A DNA stretch of 64,000 nucleotides from Spirosoma sp. KCTC 42546 (lineage in GTDB: Bacteria > Bacteroidota > Bacteroidia > Cytophagales > Spirosomataceae). Each line of letters starts with the position of its first letter. Positions within the stretch are counted from its first letter, which is position 1. Under the pieces are notes generated by a model. It saw only the letters and a program-made list of their open reading frames with translations. It was not told the DNA's origin and made no database searches. The position numbers and the translations under genes were made by a program. Below, one piece after another: positions 47,451 through 55,524 of this stretch. Where the stretch lies: the NCBI RefSeq assembly GCF_006965485.1, contig NZ_CP041360.1, forward strand, positions 4,320,501 to 4,384,500, in the 5' to 3' direction.

Positions 47451-47458
47451 CAAATATA
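47451..47458 (-). promoter_or_regulatory. Candidate -7 box of rhlE
   Basis: Reads TATATTTG on the minus strand, an exact TAnnTTTG match. It places the transcript start near 47445, about 65 nt before the TTG start at 47380, and argues against the upstream TTG at 47470. The -33 element is weak. Confidence 0.55.
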
Positions 47459-47531
47459 ACGAAAAATCAAGATTTAGCCAGTAAGCGCGTTCTGAAGCGT
47501 CCTTTCCCAATTACCTCCTCGACTCAACCGT

Positions 47532-48764
47532 ATGCACCGCCGACAGTTTCTCCAAAACACCCTGGCAGGCAGTAGCCTGCTCACTAATACCAATCGCTTA
47601 GCGGAAACCCTGACATCTATTACTGATTTACCCAACTGGAAACTTCCCGATTTGCGTAAGGCGATTCCCGACTCCGTGCTTATTCGGTCAGTAGAGTTGT
47701 TAAAGACGCAACAACAATTGATGCTGGTGGTAACAGCCCAAAATGGAACCCGGGGCATCACGCAGTGTAACGATCGGATGCAAAATCTATCCTCATTACT
47801 AAAAGGTCTTGTTATCGAGCATTTTGTGGGGAAAGATGCCCGCGACCTACCGGAGTTGGTCGACAATGCGTATCGACTCAATTCGAATTACAAATATGCC
47901 GGTATGCCGCTCTGGAACAGTATCGGCTCGGTCGAAATAGCCGTCTGGGATTTGTTGGGTCGAATAGCCAGAAAACCCGTGTATGAATTACTCGGAAAAC
48001 CCATCCGAACGCAATACGGTGTCTATATTTCCGATTTCGACCGCGGCACTGATTCAGCGGAGGTAGTTGTGGATCGATTAGCTCAGAAACTGGCTGCTAC
48101 GGGTGCCAAAGGGGTAAAAATTAAGGTTGGTGGACGCATGCGTAACACACCCGAGGACGAGCACCGAACGCGGGCATTTGTCCCCTTAGTCCGAAAGAAA
48201 TTAGGCGACAGCATCACCATATACGCCGATGCCAACGGATCATACACACCCGAAGAAGGTATTCAGATTGGGCGCATGCTGGAAGATAATGGAGTCGCAA
48301 TTTTTGAGGAACCCTGCAACTTTGAAGACGAAGACGGTATCCGTCGGGTTAATAAAGCCCTAACAAAACTGGTGATGGCTGGCGGTGAGCAGGATACGAG
48401 TTTGTACCGATTCGAGCGATTGGCCCGAACGGATGTGTATGATTTGCTGCAAGCCGATGTCTATTATAATGGTGGCATCCTTCGCGGGTTGCAGGTGGCA
48501 GAAATAGCCCGAAGCTTTGGCAAACACATAGCTCCTCACACCCCCAAAGCGGATCCACTCATTGCTCCATTCTGGCATTTAGCGGCAGTTTGCCCAAATT
48601 TATATGGCCTACAGGAGACTGTTTATGAACTAAACAGCAAAGCCCCTACCTGGTACGAACCAGCGATTCATGTCCAGAATGGCACCATGCATATACCCAA
48701 TACGCCAGGGCTGGGGATCGACTACGACGACAAAATCTGGAAATCAGCGGAGCGGATTGGTTGA
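47532..48764 (+). CDS. Enolase-superfamily enzyme (mandelate racemase/muconate lactonizing type)
   Basis: A 410-residue protein with an N-terminal capping domain and a TIM-barrel. The base pair of lysines is K196/K198 in GVKIKVGG. The magnesium ligands fit D233 (YADANGS), E260 (FEEPCNF) and E286 (AGGEQDTS), and a His lies in FGKHIAPHTP. A short RR-containing N-terminus (MHRRQFLQNTLAGSSLL) looks like a Tat or signal segment, so it may be exported. The set of residues fits racemisation or dehydration of a sugar acid. The specific acid cannot be named. Confidence 0.87.
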   Translation: MHRRQFLQNTLAGSSLLTNTNRLAETLTSITDLPNWKLPDLRKAIPDSVLIRSVELLKTQQQLMLVVTAQNGTRGITQCNDRMQNLSSLLKGLVIEHFVGKDARDLPELVDNAYRLNSNYKYAGMPLWNSIGSVEIAVWDLLGRIARKPVYELLGKPIRTQYGVYISDFDRGTDSAEVVVDRLAQKLAATGAKGVKIKVGGRMRNTPEDEHRTRAFVPLVRKKLGDSITIYADANGSYTPEEGIQIGRMLEDNGVAIFEEPCNFEDEDGIRRVNKALTKLVMAGGEQDTSLYRFERLARTDVYDLLQADVYYNGGILRGLQVAEIARSFGKHIAPHTPKADPLIAPFWHLAAVCPNLYGLQETVYELNSKAPTWYEPAIHVQNGTMHIPNTPGLGIDYDDKIWKSAERIG

Positions 48765-48830
48765 CAAGTTTCCAGAATCAGGCGGGTTCCAATTCGGATT
48801 GACTGGTGGAGGAACGGACAACGTAGCTTT

Positions 48831-50183
48831 TCAGAAGCTATAACCTACCAGTATTCCTGCTGAAAGCATTGACGATTTATTATCTACATATTCCTGAACA
48901 GCATTACTTTTTGCCCAAGGGCCTGATAAACTTTGTTCTATTTTTACTTCAGCAACTATTTTATGCTTATGTGCAAGCATTCGTTGCACGCCGGCAGAGC
49001 CAGAGAGACTTACCGTTATTAACCTGGGAATAAAGGCTGCTGTTGAATAAGTTCCGGTAGATGCATTTTCTACCTGCAACATATAGTCAGCCTGATTTTT
49101 ACTGTATATATTTATGTTTGCATTTAACCCAGCAGTTCCATAATAGCCTGTAGTTTTTGAGTCTGGTGCCTGAACACGAAATAGTACTGGAATTTTAAAA
49201 TGCCAATACCGAATATTTACCTCGCTTTTATACGTGTAATAGTATTGAACACGCGGAAATACTGGAAAATATTTTATAACTTCTGACGTAGGGATATAGG
49301 ATATAAAACTATATCTATCAGGATAATCTCCAGAATTCAACCGATTGCTGGTGTACTTACCATTAAAGTTTTGGTATTCCATAAAAAGGCCGGTTTGAAA
49401 ACCAATTTTTTTATTGAGCCTTGGGTACCTTACAAAAAACTGCACACCTATAGTTGGAGATATTGAGAAGTTGTAATTCTGCTTTACTAAATAATCATAA
49501 CGTTCTTCCAAATTTGAAAATTTAATAAAATTTGTACTCCCACCAATATATAAATAACGCTCAATCTGCAACCAGGGCAGGTGTTTTTGCGGTATGTATG
49601 ACGTTGATCCTACACAACGGTTATAAGACTCAAACAACTTTATTAATATATCCTGCCGCAAAGAATTACCAAGAAGTAGGCTATCAATATTGCCACAATC
49701 AGCCATTAAATAATATTTCAGATCATTGTAGTATTTTTTATCAGTAATAGAATAATGTTGTCCGTCTTTATAGCTCTCTTGTTGTACAATTAGTAAAGGA
49801 ATAATAGCCGAAGTATCTTTTTGAGCAAAAAATATATTGCTATATTTATACAATGTAGCCTTCCCTGAAATCAGCAATTCAGCAAATACTTTTTTCTTGC
49901 CCTCTGATAGAGGCATATCTATTACATAATACGTTTTATCATTATTGATTGTAAAGGATTTTACATCGTCTGGATAGATAACTTTTGGTTCACTACTTAT
50001 CTGTTTTTTGAAAAAGCACTGCTGCTGAGTCTTCGTGAATTTATAGTCGATAAGGCCATACAGTGTATCACTTTGGTTGTTAACTATGTATCCTTCCCGA
50101 TATGGATTCGCTTTGCATGGGACAATTAAAATCGAAAAAATAAGTTGGAAAGCAATGAAAATTAAACTTAAAATTGATTTCAT
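48831..50183 (-). CDS. Secreted protein of unknown function, AT-rich gene
   Basis: A 450-residue protein with signal MKSILSLIFIAFQLIFSILI and a mature N-terminus that fits a periplasmic beta domain (GYIVNNQSDTLYGLIDYKFT, about 31-50). The C-terminal half (about 210-450) looks like an outer-membrane barrel with many Tyr, ending SMLSAGILVGYSF. I know similar layouts in Bacteroidota but cannot name a function. The DNA is clearly richer in A and T than its neighbours, and codon choice follows. It lies between an enolase-superfamily gene (convergent) and a divergent gene, which suggests a recently acquired gene. Confidence 0.72.
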   Translation of the reverse strand: MKSILSLIFIAFQLIFSILIVPCKANPYREGYIVNNQSDTLYGLIDYKFTKTQQQCFFKKQISSEPKVIYPDDVKSFTINNDKTYYVIDMPLSEGKKKVFAELLISGKATLYKYSNIFFAQKDTSAIIPLLIVQQESYKDGQHYSITDKKYYNDLKYYLMADCGNIDSLLLGNSLRQDILIKLFESYNRCVGSTSYIPQKHLPWLQIERYLYIGGSTNFIKFSNLEERYDYLVKQNYNFSISPTIGVQFFVRYPRLNKKIGFQTGLFMEYQNFNGKYTSNRLNSGDYPDRYSFISYIPTSEVIKYFPVFPRVQYYYTYKSEVNIRYWHFKIPVLFRVQAPDSKTTGYYGTAGLNANINIYSKNQADYMLQVENASTGTYSTAAFIPRLITVSLSGSAGVQRMLAHKHKIVAEVKIEQSLSGPWAKSNAVQEYVDNKSSMLSAGILVGYSF

Positions 50184-50203
50184 ATATTAGTGTTATGTCA
50201 CTC

Positions 50204-50211
50204 CAAATATA
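50204..50211 (-). promoter_or_regulatory. Candidate -7 box of the AT-rich gene
   Basis: Reads TATATTTG on the minus strand, exact match to TAnnTTTG, about 21 nt before the start at 50183. No TTG at the normal distance. Confidence 0.42.
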
Positions 50212-50230
50212 TACACTTTAAGGAGATTCT

Positions 50231-51334
50231 ATGATTAATAGATTCAAATTCACAGAAATGAATGAGATACTGGGTATTATATTTGCCATGGTTGTCTCAA
50301 TTACAATTGCGAGATCACAACAATTACCCAAGCTGGAAACGGTGGCTGCGTTTGGCAAGTACCAGCCCATTGGTTTAGGCGTTTCCCAGACCAATCGCAT
50401 TTTCGTTACGTTTCCAAAAAATCCGGACAACTACGATTACGGCCTGGCAGAAATCGTCAAGGGTGAACGACGCCCATATCCGAATGCCGAATGGAATCAG
50501 TGGGATTCGCTGAAAGCCCAAAGTCGATTTATCAATGTGCAGGCACTTTTCGTTGACCAGACCAATACGCTTTGGGTACTCGACCCCGCTAGTCCAGCTG
50601 GGCAGAAAGCGATTCCAGAAGGCATTAAACTTGTGAAAATCAATCTCGCTACCAACAAGGTCAAGAAAATTTATCGCTTTGAAGATTTACCCCGCGAGCG
50701 AACCGGCCTGAACGATGTGCAGGTTGATTCAAAACAACAGATTGCGTATTTGTCGGACCCTGGACGAGCAGCCATTGTGGTATTGGACCTGAAAACAGGG
50801 AAAAGCAGATCTGTACTAGAAAACGATAAATCGACAAAAGCTGACCCGAATTTTGTACTTACCATCGATGGAAAAGAGGTGCGCGACACAAAAGGAAATC
50901 CTTTCCGAAGCAACGTCAACGGCATTGCCCTGACACACGACTACAAATACCTCTATTTCAGACCAATTACCCAGACAAAGCTGTTTCGGATAGCCACTAC
51001 TTATCTATCAAATCCAACATTATCTTCTACTGAGTTAGCCTCTCACGTTGAAATAATGGGTGAAACCGGCGTTTCTCATGGTATGCTGGCAGATAAAGTC
51101 GGAAACATCTACCTGACAGATTCGCCTGATAAAGCCATACGTTATTTTACGCCTGATCGCCAGTTAAACGTCCTCATTCAGGATAACCGACTGCTCTGGC
51201 CCGACAGTTTTGGCATTGGTACCGATGGTTATTTATACGTGACAGCCGCGCAACTACACCGCGGGAAACGATATAATAATGGGGAAGACAAAGTCGACTA
51301 TCCATTTCGGTTGTATCGGGTAAAGTTGCCGTGA
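50231..51334 (+). CDS. Major royal jelly/yellow-family secreted protein
   Basis: A 367-residue beta-propeller protein. Landmarks of the MRJP/yellow family are PIGLGVSQTNRIFVTFPKN, NVQALFVDQTNTLWVLDPA, GLNDVQVDSKQQIAYLSDPG, NGIALTHDYKYLYFRPITQT, MLADKVGNIYLTDSP and WPDSFGIGTDGYLYVTAAQL. An N-terminal hydrophobic stretch (LGIIFAMVVSITIARSQQ) is a signal peptide. The start could also be the Met at 50258. The family is best known from insects, but bacterial members are common in soil Bacteroidota. Ligand and role are unknown. Confidence 0.82.
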   Translation: MINRFKFTEMNEILGIIFAMVVSITIARSQQLPKLETVAAFGKYQPIGLGVSQTNRIFVTFPKNPDNYDYGLAEIVKGERRPYPNAEWNQWDSLKAQSRFINVQALFVDQTNTLWVLDPASPAGQKAIPEGIKLVKINLATNKVKKIYRFEDLPRERTGLNDVQVDSKQQIAYLSDPGRAAIVVLDLKTGKSRSVLENDKSTKADPNFVLTIDGKEVRDTKGNPFRSNVNGIALTHDYKYLYFRPITQTKLFRIATTYLSNPTLSSTELASHVEIMGETGVSHGMLADKVGNIYLTDSPDKAIRYFTPDRQLNVLIQDNRLLWPDSFGIGTDGYLYVTAAQLHRGKRYNNGEDKVDYPFRLYRVKLP

Positions 51335-51382
51335 TTTAAAAGGCCCCCTAATTTTGACTTAAAAAATCTAAAAAGGTCTGTG

Positions 51383-51466
51383 AATTTGTCATTCCGACCT
51401 TGGGAGGAATCTCAAGATTCGTATCAGTCAAGCTTGAGATTCCTCCCAAGGTCGGAATGACAAATT
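51383..51466. repeat. Perfect 34-bp hairpin (GTCATTCCGA type)
   Basis: 51383-51416 is exactly complementary to 51433-51466 around a 16-nt loop. The words GTCATTCCGACC and GAGGAATCTC belong to a palindrome type I have seen in the intergenic DNA of many Bacteroidota and other phyla. It lies between two plus-strand genes, so it likely also ends the upstream transcript. Confidence 0.9.
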
Positions 51467-51522
51467 CTCTGCATTCATTCGCTGCTTACGTTGTACTTTT
51501 ACGCTACAAATCCCGTAGCAAT

Positions 51523-53634
51523 ATGCTCAAACGTTTCCTTCCATTAACTTTAGTTACTGGCCTTCTTTTCCCATCAATTCTACTTGCACAAACCCCAACG
51601 CCATCAGCGTTAGATGACACGCTTCAACTCAATGAAGTTGTTGTTCGGGGCTATGCAACTAACCGGCGATTGCTGGAAACGCCTGCATCAGTAGGGCTCC
51701 TCACGCGCCGGGATTTGAACCAGCGTTTTGGTATACCTACACTTGTGCCTGCACTCAACACGATACCGGGTGTACGGGCCGATGAACGCTCGCCGGGGAG
51801 TTACCGGCTGGCGATTCGAGGAAGTGCCATCCGGTCGCCGTTTGGGGTTCGAAATATCAAAACATACTGGAATGAACTGCCACTAACTGACGCAGGAGGC
51901 AACACGCCCTTAAATGCGTTAGACGTTCGGGCACTGGGGCGAATTGAGGTTATTAAAGGCCCGTCGGGTAGTTTATACGGAGCCGGAACGGGCGGCACTA
52001 TTCTGTTTAGCGGGCTGGCCGTTCCAGCGGGAAAGAGCAGCGTTGAAGTATCTGCGTTAGGTGGTTCCTATGGACTGTATGGCAATGGCATAGCGCTGCA
52101 AACCGGCAAAAATAATTCGGCCATATCACTCAACTATAATCACTTACAATCGGATGGATATCGCGATCAAAGTGCCATTGTACGCGACAATCTCAGCTTA
52201 ATCGGGTCGTTCAATGTTAGTCCGAAACGAACAGTTTCAGTACTGGCTTTATATTCCGATTTACACTACCAAACGCCCGGTGGCCTGACCGAAGCGCAGT
52301 TTCTGGCCAATCCGCGCGCTTCCCGTCCGGCCACGGCAACGCTCCCTAGTAGTGCAGCTCAAAACGCTGGCATTTATCAGAAAGTAGGCTATTTCGGTTT
52401 GTCGCACGAATATAAATGGAGCGACCGCATTCAGAACACAACGGTCATCTTTGGCTCTACCACCGACTTTGCCAATCCGTTTATCACAAACTACGAGAAA
52501 CGAACGGATCAGGGCATTGGCGGTCGAACAGTTACGCAGATTCGTTTCCCCAATAGTCCGTTACCAACGGTCGTTACGGTGGGCGGAGAGTTCCTGCGCA
52601 ACTTTACCGTCGATCGAAATTTTGGCAATCGGGCCGGGGTGTCCGATACGATCCAGACGGACGAAGAGCTAATTTCGCGGCAAACCACCATTTTCGCTCA
52701 GGCCGAAACCGAATTACCAGGCCACTTTCGTCTGACAGCGGGCCTGAGCCGTAATGACGTTCAGTACGATTTTACCCGGTTCAAGGTTCGGGCCAATGGA
52801 TTACCGACCGCGCTGATCACGCGCAATTTTGACCCCGTCTGGTTACCTCGAATAGCCCTACTGCGTACGTTTGGGCCAACTATTTCGGCTTTTGTAAGTA
52901 TCAGTACCGGTTATTCGGCCCCATCGAGTCAGGAGGTACATCCATCGGCGGGTGGTTTCAGTACAACACTCAATGCGGAACGGGGTACCAGTTATGAAGT
53001 GGGCGTGCGGGGGTCGGCCTTCAATAGCCGATTGCGTTTCGATGTCGCGCTGTATAAATTGCAACTGCGCGAAACCATTGTTCGTCGGTCGGATGCTGCC
53101 GGAGCCGATTATTTTGTCAACGCTGGCCGGACTGATCAGCCGGGTTTAGAAGCGCAACTCGCCTACGATTTCGTTCTTCCTTCGGCATTCTCCAGCCCAT
53201 CCGCATTTTCCCTTCTGCGTTTATGGAATAGTATGACACTCACGAATTACCGGTATCGTGATTATCAACAAGGCACCGTCGATTTATCAAACAATCGAAT
53301 TCCGGGCGTGGCTCCCACCACAAACATAACCGGTATCGATGCCGAGACTAAATCGGGTTTTTACGCCCACTTAACCTATCAGTTTCTGCTGGAATTTGCG
53401 CTCAACGACGCCAATACGGCCTTGTCGAACCCAACCCAATTATTACAGGCGACCCTGGGTTTTCGGCGAAATCTGGGCCAGCACTGGATGATTGATGTAT
53501 ATGCGAGTGGAGACAATTTACTCGACCGAAGCTACTCATTAGGCTATGACCTGAACGCCGTTGGTAATCGATATTACAATGCAGCTCCCGGCCGGAATGG
53601 CATGGGCGGTGTGCGGTTAAGTGTGAAATGGTGA
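51523..53634 (+). CDS. TonB-dependent outer-membrane receptor
   Basis: A 703-residue receptor starting at 51523 with signal MLKRFLPLTLVTGLLFPSILLAQ. The in-frame extension from 51400 reads the hairpin and is rejected. The TonB-box/plug region is LNEVVVRGYATNRRLLETPA and the plug signature is GRIEVIKGPSGSLYGAGTGG. The barrel ends RNGMGGVRLSVKW. It has no SusC-type N-terminal domain and no SusD partner, so it is a classic receptor for a siderophore, metal chelate or vitamin. The substrate is open. Confidence 0.9.
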   Translation: MLKRFLPLTLVTGLLFPSILLAQTPTPSALDDTLQLNEVVVRGYATNRRLLETPASVGLLTRRDLNQRFGIPTLVPALNTIPGVRADERSPGSYRLAIRGSAIRSPFGVRNIKTYWNELPLTDAGGNTPLNALDVRALGRIEVIKGPSGSLYGAGTGGTILFSGLAVPAGKSSVEVSALGGSYGLYGNGIALQTGKNNSAISLNYNHLQSDGYRDQSAIVRDNLSLIGSFNVSPKRTVSVLALYSDLHYQTPGGLTEAQFLANPRASRPATATLPSSAAQNAGIYQKVGYFGLSHEYKWSDRIQNTTVIFGSTTDFANPFITNYEKRTDQGIGGRTVTQIRFPNSPLPTVVTVGGEFLRNFTVDRNFGNRAGVSDTIQTDEELISRQTTIFAQAETELPGHFRLTAGLSRNDVQYDFTRFKVRANGLPTALITRNFDPVWLPRIALLRTFGPTISAFVSISTGYSAPSSQEVHPSAGGFSTTLNAERGTSYEVGVRGSAFNSRLRFDVALYKLQLRETIVRRSDAAGADYFVNAGRTDQPGLEAQLAYDFVLPSAFSSPSAFSLLRLWNSMTLTNYRYRDYQQGTVDLSNNRIPGVAPTTNITGIDAETKSGFYAHLTYQFLLEFALNDANTALSNPTQLLQATLGFRRNLGQHWMIDVYASGDNLLDRSYSLGYDLNAVGNRYYNAAPGRNGMGGVRLSVKW

Positions 53635-53642
53635 AGAAAAAT

Positions 53643-53771
53643 AATGTAGAATGAAAAATGCACAATGAAAAATGATGGGTGGTAATTATAGGATTGTCCC
53701 TACCACTTAACTTGCCATTCCACATTATCTATTATCCATTATCCATTATCCATTATCCATTCTACATTAAT
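53643..53771. repeat. Heptamer-arm element of AATG/CATT words
   Basis: The left arm has five 7-nt words starting AATG (53643-53677). The right arm has eight words of the complementary CATTNNN type (53716-53771), four of them CATTATC and one TATTATC. The final CATTCTACATTAA also occurs at 51-63. Phase is kept throughout and word number is unequal (5 against 8). It ends 7 nt before the ABC gene start. Confidence 0.85.
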
Positions 53772-53778
53772 CAAAAAG

Positions 53779-54414
53779 TTGCTCACCGTCTCCAACCTCA
53801 CCAAAGCCTATAATGGGCATATTGCCCTGACTGTGCCGGAACTCCAGTTGCCCACTGGCTTTCATTATTTTCGGGGTGGCAATGGGTCTGGCAAAACCAC
53901 CCTTTTCCGTACCGTAGCGGGCCTACTTCCGTTCTCAGGCGAGATTGTATTGGATGGAAAGTACGAAATCAGTCGCGATCCGGTGGCGTACCGAATGCGG
54001 GTCAACTATGCCGAAGCCGAGCCTCTGTTTCCGTCTTTCCTGACCGCCCGCGATCTGGTCGGCTTTGTCAGTACCGCCAAGCAATCGCCTGGGGGGCAAG
54101 TCGATACACTCGCTGGCTTACTGGGGGTCGATGCGTTCTGGACGAAACCAACTGGCCAGTTTTCGAGCGGCATGCTCAAGAAGCTATCCCTTCTTCTGGC
54201 ACTACTTGGAGCTCCCCAACTAGTGTTACTGGACGAACCACTTACGACCTTAGACGTAGCTACAGCCGAGAAATTATTCGAGTATATCCGTCAACTCCAT
54301 ACGAACGAGGGAGTGTCGTTTCTGCTAACTTCCCACCAGGATGTCAGTCTGACTGGCTTGCCCATCACCAGTATTTGGCAGGTAAGCGCCGGGATTATTA
54401 CACCCACAACTTAA
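53779..54414 (+). CDS. ABC transporter ATP-binding protein
   Basis: A 211-residue ATPase with Walker A GGNGSGKTTLFR, the Q-loop region around EAEPLFPSFL, the signature FSSGMLKKLSLLLALLG (here FSSGM in place of LSGGQ), Walker B LVLLDEPLTTLD and a switch His in LLTSHQD. The start is a TTG at 53779 because no ATG is in frame before the conserved part. It pairs with the membrane protein gene 7 nt downstream. The family resembles CcmA-type or export ATPases, but the substrate is unknown. Confidence 0.88.
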   Translation: MLTVSNLTKAYNGHIALTVPELQLPTGFHYFRGGNGSGKTTLFRTVAGLLPFSGEIVLDGKYEISRDPVAYRMRVNYAEAEPLFPSFLTARDLVGFVSTAKQSPGGQVDTLAGLLGVDAFWTKPTGQFSSGMLKKLSLLLALLGAPQLVLLDEPLTTLDVATAEKLFEYIRQLHTNEGVSFLLTSHQDVSLTGLPITSIWQVSAGIITPTT

Positions 54415-54421
54415 TCCTGCC

Positions 54422-55480
54422 ATGCTGACCGTTCTCAATCGGGTTTTCATTGGCCCCTTCTACGCCAAAAACGCGGGCACATTCCTGGTAATCATTCTGT
54501 TAGCGTTTGGTTTTCTGAGTGCTGTCGAACACAAGGCCTTGATCACAGCCGCCCTTGGCTCACCATTCTTTCTGGCCATTGTGTTCGTTTTGTGGTTCCT
54601 GTACCTCCTGAAAACGATTTCATTTATCTGGCAGGAGTTAACGGCTCCAGAACACCTGTTTATGCAAACATTCTGGCTCATACCAACACCCAGGCGTTGG
54701 GCGTTGTGGCTGACGATTCAAACGGGTTTATTGTTTCCCATTATTGCCTATGCGGGCTGGATGGTGCAGTTAGGTGTTCATTACCAACGCTGGGATTCAT
54801 TAAGTGCAATTGTTCTCATTATCCTGATCCTGATTGGTACTGGTGCCGCTCTGGCCGACTATCGACTCCGTCACCCCAGCCCCGATTCACTCCGGTTACC
54901 GCATCTCAACTTTCAACTCCCGTACGAACTCTTCTTTCCAACTTACTGGCTGCGGCACGAACCACTCTCGCTCGTGCTAACAAAAGCCTTTTCGGGGCTT
55001 TTACTGGCTGGCGTTTGCCGACTCTACCCAACCGACGATTACGACCAACGATTGCTCCTCATCGGTTTGTTATTGGCCGTATTAGGCCATTCGCAAGTGG
55101 GCGGACAGGTCAGCGCGTTCGAGCAGAAGTATTTGCTTTTTCTGCAAAACCTGCCTCTGTCCTGGCTACAGCGATTCGGTCGGTACGTACTCACCTATGG
55201 CCTGATCTGGCTCCCCGAACTCCTGATTTTAGTTCGCAACTGCCCAACCGAAATCCGGCTCGATTACGTCATCTGGCTCTGGCTGACGGGCTGGGGTGCG
55301 TTGTTACTCCTGCACAGTCTTGCTTACGGCCGCACGATTGAACCCGACCGCTGGCTGTCGGGCATTTTAGCCACGTTTATTGGTGGCTTGCTGGCGATCA
55401 TGTTTGGCGTACCCGTTGGCGTGTGGCTGGTATTAGGCTGGCTAGGCGCCGTTGGGGCTTGGTATCGGTCGGTTAGATAG
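54422..55480 (+). CDS. Membrane subunit of the ABC transporter
   Basis: A 352-residue integral membrane protein with about nine hydrophobic helices (e.g. FLVIILLAFGFLSAVE, AIVFVLWFLYLL, LSAIVLIILILIGTGAAL, WLSGILATFIGGLLAIMFG). It has no recognised catalytic motif. With the ATPase encoded just upstream it would form an exporter or membrane-remodelling unit in the inner membrane. The family is not one I can name. It converges with a permease gene across a terminator. Confidence 0.75.
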   Translation: MLTVLNRVFIGPFYAKNAGTFLVIILLAFGFLSAVEHKALITAALGSPFFLAIVFVLWFLYLLKTISFIWQELTAPEHLFMQTFWLIPTPRRWALWLTIQTGLLFPIIAYAGWMVQLGVHYQRWDSLSAIVLIILILIGTGAALADYRLRHPSPDSLRLPHLNFQLPYELFFPTYWLRHEPLSLVLTKAFSGLLLAGVCRLYPTDDYDQRLLLIGLLLAVLGHSQVGGQVSAFEQKYLLFLQNLPLSWLQRFGRYVLTYGLIWLPELLILVRNCPTEIRLDYVIWLWLTGWGALLLLHSLAYGRTIEPDRWLSGILATFIGGLLAIMFGVPVGVWLVLGWLGAVGAWYRSVR

Positions 55481-55521
55481 CGCGAACGTCTGCATCGGCG
55501 GCCCGGTTCGTTCGCGCTATC
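55476..55521. terminator. Bidirectional terminator
   Basis: GATAGCGCGAACG (55476-55488) and its exact complement (55509-55521) flank a 20-nt loop between convergent genes. The stem starts within the stop region of the ABC membrane gene. No strong T-run follows, so efficiency is uncertain. Confidence 0.65.
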
Positions 55522-55524
55522 TTC

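Noticed and set aside
53716..53771. CATTATC array as a CRISPR array
   Set aside because: Units are 7 nt without spacers and there are no cas genes in the window.
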